Below, in pieces: positions 57,901 to 64,000 of a stretch of DNA of 64,000 nucleotides. The translations under genes and the position numbers were made by a program. The notes beneath the pieces are model-generated. The model saw nothing but the letters and a program-made list of their open reading frames with translations, was not told the origin of the DNA and ran no database searches. Source of the stretch: Phragmites australis (taxonomy: Eukaryota > Streptophyta > Magnoliopsida > Poales > Poaceae); contig NC_084943.1 in NCBI RefSeq assembly GCF_958298935.1, positions 1,498,001-1,562,000 on the forward strand, in the 5' to 3' direction. Position 1 is the first letter of the stretch, and the number at the start of each line of letters is the position of its first letter.

Positions 57901-58960
57901 GTGATGCGGCCTCAACTGAGATCCTTCCAAAAATGATCAAAAGGTTAGACTTGTAGAAGGGCAAAAATCTGACATATGGAGGCAGATTGACACTAACAAA
58001 TTCCTATCTCACTAGCTTACCTATGTATACCATGGAGTTTTACCTCCTTCCTAAAAGGGTTCACAGGAAAATAGACACTATCAGGTCTAGATTCTTTTAG
58101 AGGGGGGCTAAGGATGTGAACAAATACCACATGGATAAACAGACTGCCATCTCCAGGCCTAAGGACTATGCGAGCCTTGGTATTTTAAACACTCTGATAA
58201 TGAATGATTGCCTAATGGTCAAATAGATTTGGAAGATTTCATCTGGCTCTGAGGACATCTGGTGTAGACTGCTTAGGGCCAAATATATGCCAGATGGTAA
58301 TTTCTTTTCATCTAGACAGATAGGCATCTCTCAGTTTTGGAAGTGCTTGCATAAGGTTAAACACTTATACCAATGGGGAGCGGTGTACAAAGTGAATAAT
58401 GGTAATAAATTTTCCTTTTGGAGAGATGTGTAACTTGGAGACACTCCCTTAAAAACTTAGTTTCCTCATCTATTTAACCTCTGTGCTGACCCTGATGTTG
58501 TGGTCTCTGATTGTTAGTCATAACGAATGGGAGGTGCAGTTCAAAAGGAGTCTGATCACTAGCAATTTACTCCAATGGGAAGAGTTGCTGCACATACTAC
58601 AACATGTTCAGTTGAATGCTGATGAGGATGAAGTGGCTTGGGCTCTAGATAAATCAAGGAAATTTATCATCAAATCTCTGTACAGGTTTCTCGCCTTTGA
58701 AGGGGTGTCTTGCAAGGGGGCAATGACTCCCTGGTCCTGTAAACTCACTTTGAGAATTATGGTTTTCTTGTGACAAATATTTCACAATAATCTTCCTGTG
58801 TCCACCTCCCTCAAAAAGAGGGGTGAAAAGGGAGCATGAATTTATGCTTTGTGTAATAGACTTGAATATGCAAACCATATTTTCTTTGGATGCGTTTTGG
58901 CATAATTCAATTGGAGTGCTCAGAGAGACAGTTTTTGTTGGAATGGGTTTCCTGTCTTGG
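54973..58960 (+). pseudogene. LINE ORF2 (endonuclease and reverse transcriptase), broken and interrupted
   Basis: Starts 'MRILLWNARGLGKPVRRK', the AP-endonuclease opening (N of WNxRGL), then a stop. 'LLLGGDFNLIREA' (about 55378-55415) is the endonuclease motif and is split by the hAT-like insertion, resuming with 'HDKNTNN' at 56031. The reverse transcriptase part shows 'SAPGPNEFTATFF', 'YRPICLI', 'LVKIDFEKVYDKV', '..GDPIPLTF'-like and the YADD box (about 57664). More than ten stops. The C-terminal zf-RVT region is very decayed. Confidence 0.82.
55416..56022. mobile_element. hAT-like element, copy 4, inserted in the LINE endonuclease
   Basis: Left end TAAACATGGCCAAATGGGCC; reverse complement of the right end TAAAGACGTCCAAATGGGCC. 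Flanked by GGGAGGCA (55408-55415 and 56023-56030), perfect over 8 bp, or 9 if the preceding A is counted as target. Removing the insert and one copy restores the LINE reading GGDFNLIREAHDKN, which proves the insertion. GC-rich arms (55425-55632 and 55783-56010) flank an AT-rich core. Near-identical to copy 3 in inverse orientation. Confidence 0.92.
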
Positions 58961-59032
58961 CAGCCGACTTATGAGCGAGCTGGCTCCCAAAGTATTTCAA
59001 AATCTCTCAAAAGCTAGGTCTTTTTCTTTTTG

Positions 59033-59100
59033 CAGGGGTTGCTTGGGCACTTTGGAGGACGCAAAATTGCAGGGGTTGCTTAGGCACTTTGGAGGACGTA
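59033..59100. repeat. 37-bp tandem duplication in the LINE 3' region
   Basis: 'gcaggggttgcttgggcac' with 'tttggaggacg' occurs twice in a row with one change (g to a in ttggg/ttagg). Confidence 0.85.
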
Positions 59101-59490
59101 AGACACCATGACGATCAAGAAGAAGTTCTCCCACAAGCCTGTTAAAGTGTTGACACTCGTTGTATCCTTCGTACAAAAATAGAGTATCCTTCTCAGCGAA
59201 GATGACATAGCCAAGGTGAACACGGCAGTAACTCAGGTCCGGGAGTGGCTACGGAGCTTTACCCAGCTGAGGGTCTAGATTCTGACGTTTGTGAAATTTG
59301 ATTTGGTGTCTTCACTCAATCATGTAACTTCTCAGCATGTTTATCCGTTACTCTATCACTTTGATGGGTGTGCATCTCGGTCTGCTGGTATCCCCGGTTA
59401 TTGCTTTTGTTTTAATTTTTCTTTTCTTCTAGTGTATTGTGAACCTATTTATTAGCTTTCAATGTAAGTCAGGGTTTTCTCCTTTAAAAA

Positions 59491-59723
59491 AGTGAAGGAG
59501 AGCATATGATCGCTTTCATATTTTAACAGTTGTAACTAAGAAGTTGGTGAAAGATCTGTTTAAACAGACACGAAGAAAGTGACGAATTTTCGCTTTAAGA
59601 GACCGTGAAATTTGCAACCTACGTATTTATATTCCCATGGCGCATCAACATCTCCGCACGTTGTGCCTAATGTTATCACATCTAATGATAATATTTTGCT
59701 TTCACCTAGCGATATTTCAAATG
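59491..59723. other. Spacer upstream of the tRNA gene
   Basis: AT-rich, no feature other than the usual A/T-rich upstream context of a pol III gene. Confidence 0.4.
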
Positions 59724-59796
59724 GGGGATGTAGCTCAAATGGTAGAGCGCTCGCTTTGCATGCGAGAGGCACGGGGTTCGATCCCCCGCATCTCCA
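59724..59796 (+). tRNA. tRNA-Ala, anticodon UGC
   Basis: 73 nt forming a complete cloverleaf. Acceptor GGGGATG pairs with CATCTCC and includes the G3-U70 pair that identifies alanine tRNAs. D-arm from GCTC; anticodon stem CTCGC/GCGAG with loop TTTGCAT (anticodon TGC); T-arm CGGGG-TTCGATC-CCCCG; discriminator A. Internal promoters are the A box TAGCTCAAATGG and B box GGTTCGATCCC. CCA is not encoded and there is no intron. The sequence fits nuclear plant tRNA-Ala and not the intron-containing plastid gene. Confidence 0.97.
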
Positions 59797-59809
59797 ACTT
59801 CGGGGATTC

Positions 59810-59816
59810 TTTTTTT
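59810..59816 (+). terminator. RNA polymerase III terminator of the tRNA gene
   Basis: A run of seven T starts 14 bases after the tRNA 3' end. A second T-run follows at 59821-59828. Confidence 0.85.
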
Positions 59817-60035
59817 CTCTTTTCTTTTGCGTCGGCATCATCGCTTCTTCTACTCTCCACTAACCACGCACATGTACCCCACGAGGTGAAAGCTTGCGAC
59901 CGCCGGCGGCGGCGGCATGAGATGAGCTTCCTGCTCCTCTCAATCCACGGACCCATCCCTTTCTTTCTTCCTTTCATTTCCCTCCATCCTTGCTGCCCAT
60001 TTGTTTCCTCGCCGTACCAATCAGTCAACCGCCGG

Positions 60036-62195
60036 ATGGCGTCGTCGGCGTTCAAATCCACCACGCGCCGCACCCTCCACTCCTCCTCCCACGACCGCCC
60101 CGCGCGGAGGGACCCGTCCCCCTGCGCCCGCAGCTCCCGCTCCCGCTCCCGCAGCGTCAGCGCCGCGCCCCGTGCCCGCTCCCTCCAGGAGGGCTACGCC
60201 AACACCCGCACCAACCCGCTCTTCGACTGCGCCGCCTCTCAGACTCCGTCTCCGCCACCGCAGCTGCCGGGGACTGCTACTAGCTCCGGCGGCGGGGATG
60301 TGGCGAGGCGGGACAGAGGGCGTGAGCCTCTCAAGGGTGGGGGACGCGGCGGAGGGAGAGCGCGGTCGGTGTCCGTCGCGCCTCAGCGGCCGCGCATCGC
60401 CTCGGCGGCGTCGGTGGACAGTGCTCGCTCTGTCGGTGGGAGGAGGGTCTCGCGGCCGCCGTCGGTGGCCGATGACGCTCGCTCGTACCGGGGCTCCGAG
60501 GTCTGTTTCTGCCTTCAGTTCCTCTGTCCACAAAAGCTTCGCGCTTTCCCTCGTACTATTGGTTTGCAAAAATTTTAAATTTCGTACTTTTACATCATCA
60601 AGCCAGTAGAGTTGGGAAATCTGCAGAGTAATTGGGATTCAATCTGCATTCCATCCCAATAAATCTAACCGACATCACGTATTGCCAATTAATCAGAAGT
60701 TTTTGTCTTGTCAAATTTGGCAGACTGATGTAGAAACAAGGGACATGACAAGGAAATTGCAGTCACGGACGACTCAATATTCAGTTCTGGAGGTGTGTAA
60801 GCTGGTTCTTGTCTTGTGGGCCATAAATTGGATGGTTTTGATACGGTGTAACTATGTACTTTAAAGAAACCTGTATTCTCATATTTGAAGTAACGCCCTC
60901 ACAGGGCAAACATAGGAGAAATGGAGCTCATGCATGTTGTTCATCTCAAGGGTCAACGACCCAAGTGGTATATGAATAGTTTGTGGAGTTTGATAAAATG
61001 ATACATGCCATGAGGGTTTACTGGCAACATGAACAAGATCAGTAACTTACAGTGTGTTTATTTTACACAGAGGTGCCAACAAATGGATGAAACTACGCAT
61101 TCCGTATCAAGCACTGTTGTTTCTTCACCTGGTGATCATCTTGAGCATGTAAGAATTAGTGAATCACTCATGTCAAGCTAATATCCATTGAAATTCCTTG
61201 GTGTAGCTATGAACTTGCTAAAGGATGGCTTTGTCCCTTTATGTCTCATAACTCGAAGAAGTGGCAAACATGCATTTTTTCCTTTTCTAGGGTTATTACA
61301 ATGGATATGCCAATATGATTCCCCCTTGTGTCTCTGAGTTTGCAGCATGTTGTCTTTGCATTTAAATATTTCCAGTCTGAAAAATGACTTGCCTAGAAAT
61401 GTTTTGTTAGTCCTGCTTTCTCTGTGTAAAGGAGAAAAAGTTGCCTTTCTTTCTTTCCATCCTTTGCTTTGGATTTGATTTTGCTGTTTTACTCTACTAA
61501 GTATATTATGCTTAGACCCTTGGTTCATATTTTATTCTCTTGTGCTAAATTGTTTGTGATGCTACTATTCTTCTGTCATCAATAGGCCATTTGGCAGCAG
61601 AACCATTCAACCGTCCCGGTAGATCCAGTTCTGGACATTCCTCCGGAGTTCGATCCAGATTCTGCTGAGTTTATCTCTGACATAAGTGATTATGCAACAG
61701 AATACCGAAAGGAAGATGTTGTGGAAATCCCTCTTGATTTTGATACATACGCTGCTGAGCTTGTTTCTGACATAAGGCACAATGCAGCAAAAGAGCATTG
61801 GGAGCAAATGGAAATACCTCTTGGGTTTGGTCCAGATGCTGCTGAGCTGGTTTCAGACATACTGCACCATGGAACAAACCAGCAACGAGAACAAATGGAA
61901 ATTCCTCTTGAGTTTGATCCTGACACCTCTGAGCTGGCTTCTGACATAACAGAGTATACAATAAAACTCAAACAGGTCTGATAACTGTTGTGCCAACTGT
62001 GTTGTGCCTTTAGTTAAATGCAGTTATCAACTATAACCTTTTACTGCTTGATTGCAGTCACATGAACGAGCTCGAAAGCTTCGGGCAGATTTGGCTGTTG
62101 AAGAGCAGCGGGAACAAGAGCTGAGTAGAATGCTAAATGATATAGTAACAGTTCCAAATTTTACCGAGACACATGAAAAACGTCGAAGAAGAAAG
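60036..62195 (+). CDS. Conserved plant protein of unknown function, 5' five exons (gene continues beyond the window)
   Basis: Exons 60036-60500, 60724-60792, 61071-61148, 61586-61975 and 62058-62195, all GT/AG and all phase 0, give 380 residues so far. The start is the ATG of 'MASSAFKSTTRRTL'; upstream in-frame ATGs at 59922 lie close to the tRNA and look untranslated. Residues 1-155 are Ser/Arg-rich and disordered, with RSRSRS-type repeats. Exon 4 holds four copies of a motif like 'EIPLEFDPDxxELxSDI' (residues about 217-300), spaced about 28 residues. Exon 5 is Arg/Glu-rich and helical. I recall similar uncharacterised proteins in other grasses and dicots but no function. The next exon was not found; 62196-64000 appears to be a transposon-filled intron. 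Confidence 0.75.
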
Positions 62196-62937
62196 GTAAT
62201 ATACTCACTATTCCAAACTTTAATACGATCCACTTATCAGTAGAATCTAGAGATTGATTTGTATTCATAATATGAAATCTTGGGCTGCCTGTTTGTAACA
62301 CTCCGGGGACCTCTACAAGCCCGAAGCGCTACTAACTTACTGGCCCGCCGAACAAGAAAATTTCGATAGCACTTCTCCTAAAACTAGAGGTATAACTGGC
62401 CAAACACCACATAACAAGAGATAAATATATCATCATACTAACGGAAGTAAGCATCCAAGTAAGAGGAACATGCCTCAAACATATAACTATGCCACAACGA
62501 GACAAATAGACAACGAAACCACTAAGAGACCCCAAACTGACATTATAACCAAAAAATACAAATAGGTGGAGGTGACCATGCATAAGCCGTGCTGCTACCC
62601 CTCCCGAATGCTCGACGTCACCTTATGGCGCACCTGGAAGATAACGAGGGTGAGATTCGGAAATCTCATCAAGTGAAATGCTTTAACAAGCGATTGAGCT
62701 ACAATTGATTAAACATTCATCTTTAACAAAATGATATTAAGCTGAACAGGTTAACATTATCTGGAAAACATAAATAAGCCTGACGATACGACATCCACAT
62801 GCTATCATCCACTAGCTAAGATTTCACCTTAGCAGTATCATCCAAAACGATATTAAAGACTTCCTGGCAACATAAGATCGACATTGATACATTTAAAGTA
62901 AAGATATCCATATGAATACACATGTATACATATGTCA

Positions 62938-63250
62938 TGCTCTTCCTTATCCTTACCCCTCCACGGGTAGCGTAAGGGTGTGCACTGTACCCCTTATCGG
63001 GTAACATACAGTGTCGTGCCGGTACGGTCGCGAACACTGCGTGACAGAACTTCCAATGCGTGAGATGGATATATGTATGACACGCTTCGTGCATAAACAA
63101 ACATAAATTTCAAGAGATTGTGTATGTTATGCTCTTCCTTACTCTTACCCCTTCTCAGGTAACATACGATGTTGTACCAGTACAGTTGCGGCCAGAAGAT
63201 GACAAAACTTCCAATGCATGAGATGCATATGTATAACATGTTTCATGCAT
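62938..63250. repeat. Two-unit tandem duplication of about 190 bp, diverged
   Basis: Units begin 'tatgctcttcctta' at about 62936 and 63127. They share 'ctcttacccc', 'ggtaacata', 'tgt.gt.ccggtac.gt.gcg' and 'acttccaatgc.tgagat' with 'gcataa.caa'. The first unit has an extra segment of about 30 bp that repeats the 'taccccttatcgggtaa' words. Confidence 0.75.
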
Positions 63251-63559
63251 AACCAACAACATAACTTCTAGGATATGCTTAAGACTTCAAAAACTGCATA
63301 ATTATAATAAAGAACAACTGCAAAGCGACGAAACTCGCTTTATCCACTTCTTAATTCAAGATTCAAGTAAACTTTAGAAAAGTAAATATTAAAGCAACAA
63401 ATTCATACATAAATGAAAGACATACTTCCAACATATGAATATACTTCAAATATTGCATACGAAGAGTATGAACATATGTAAGTAAATGACATACCCCACT
63501 ACTTTTACCTCATAATTCATGAAATCATCAAATCTTCAGAAAGTAGACAGAAGCAATAT

Positions 63560-63720
63560 GTAGGGGTGGGCAAAAATACCCGAGACCGAAAACTGAGCCT
63601 GAACTACCCGAGACCAAACCCAAATTACCTGAAGACCGAAATTTCGGGTATGGGTCCCAGATGACCGATTTTTTTTTTTTTGGGTATGTTCCTCGGGTAC
63701 CCGAGATACCCGAAATATCA
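63560..63720. repeat. Dispersed ACCCGA/TCGGGT-type repeat
   Basis: Starts 'taggggtgggcaaaaa', the typical beginning of this grass repeat, followed by several 'acccgaga' words on one side and 'tcgggta' on the other around a T-run (63669-63680). The right end is not defined. Confidence 0.55.
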
Positions 63721-64000
63721 TTATGTTCTTTTCATTTAGTGTTTATGGAGAGGAAAAGTGTTTTTTTTTATTTGATGTTATACTGTTTCGAGAAGAGACA
63801 TATACATATATGTTCCTGTAGCGTCTGTTCCCTCATTTAGTGTGTGAATTGTGATACATTATACAAGATTATGAGACTCAATTTCATTATCCATCAGTCA
63901 ATATGGGTAGTTTAGGACAAACAAATTTGATAAGGTAGTAAGCGACAACTTTACTAAGGGTGTGTGGTAAGCTGTTGCTTTTTTTCTTTTTCTTAATAAT

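Larger units (their letters stand above)
52380..59490 (+). mobile_element. Near full-length, decayed L1-like LINE
   Basis: Order from 5' to 3': GC-rich leader (52380-52538), ORF1 with CCHC knuckles (52539-54824), ORF2 with endonuclease (from 54973), reverse transcriptase (about 56880-58050), zf-RVT region (to about 58960) and a T-rich 3' UTR ending in 'ctcctttaaaaaa' (59470-59490). Both frames carry many stops. A hAT-like element (55416-56022) splits the endonuclease. The 3' UTR holds a 37-bp tandem duplication at 59033-59100. No target duplication could be identified, so the limits are approximate. Confidence 0.85.
62196..64000. other. Probable intron 5 of the gene above, filled with repeats
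   Basis: Begins with GT at 62196. Contains a likely retroelement or repeat piece from about 62295, a tandem duplication (62938-63250) and a GGTACCCG-rich repeat (63560-63720). No exon in frame with the preceding one was recognised. Confidence 0.5.

Noticed and set aside
59724..59796. Plastid origin of the tRNA-Ala
   Set aside because: Plastid trnA-UGC has a long intron and different arms; this gene is intronless with nuclear-type boxes and a pol III T-run.
60021..60569. 182-codon minus-strand open frame opposite exon 1 of the right-end gene
   Set aside because: It lies wholly opposite a GC-rich Ser/Arg coding exon; long antisense frames are expected there and no splice or start context supports it.

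Overview
This is nuclear DNA from a flowering plant, almost certainly a grass. The evidence is split genes with GT/AG introns, very GC-rich first exons beside AT-rich intergenic DNA, grass-type MITEs (Tourist-like, Stowaway), a plant nuclear tRNA-Ala, and NSE1, NHL and CID proteins that read like grass orthologues. The CCGG-rich LTR and the GGCCCGGCACGG-type elements suggest a panicoid grass, but I cannot name the species.

Layout. 1-1698: 3' end of a large plant-specific gene entering from the left. Its last ~155 coding bases, 3' UTR and downstream DNA are duplicated at 5093-8310, and the copy is interrupted by a Tourist-like element that itself carries a hAT-like insertion. 9627-10484: intronless NHL (LEA_2) membrane protein, followed by a 5'-truncated LINE with a 13-bp target duplication. 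13715-16337 (minus): complete six-exon NSE1 gene. 17111-18080: decayed DUF309 gene and Ty3/gypsy integrase remnant. 19948-24927: broken PIF/Harbinger transposon with both of its genes, next to a 0.9-kb foldback. 25416-34776: complete seven-exon CID/RPRD-like gene whose 5.7-kb sixth intron holds a 2.1-kb LTR element carrying TFIIB-like and proteasome-alpha1-like fragments. 35640-35972 (minus): small secreted peptide precursor. 37.6-41.8 kb: two minus-strand LINEs. 42-52 kb: repeat-rich block (two hairpin-bearing tandem arrays, two hAT-like elements, a Stowaway, a Copia LTR and a 1.7-kb solo LTR). 52.4-59.5 kb: nearly full-length, decayed plus-strand LINE with a hAT-like element inserted in its endonuclease. 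59724-59796: tRNA-Ala(UGC). 60036-62195 and beyond: 5' exons of a conserved plant gene of unknown function that runs off the right edge.

The live genes serve general cell functions: SMC5/6 genome maintenance (NSE1), RNA polymerase II CTD recognition (CID protein), membrane/stress (NHL), a possible peptide signal, and translation (tRNA-Ala). They are independent genes, not an operon. The rest is mostly transposable elements in different states of decay. The two most notable items are the gene-fragment-carrying LTR element at 30224-32342 and the four-member hAT-like family with 8-bp target duplications. All exon boundaries were read by eye from splice signals and reading frame.
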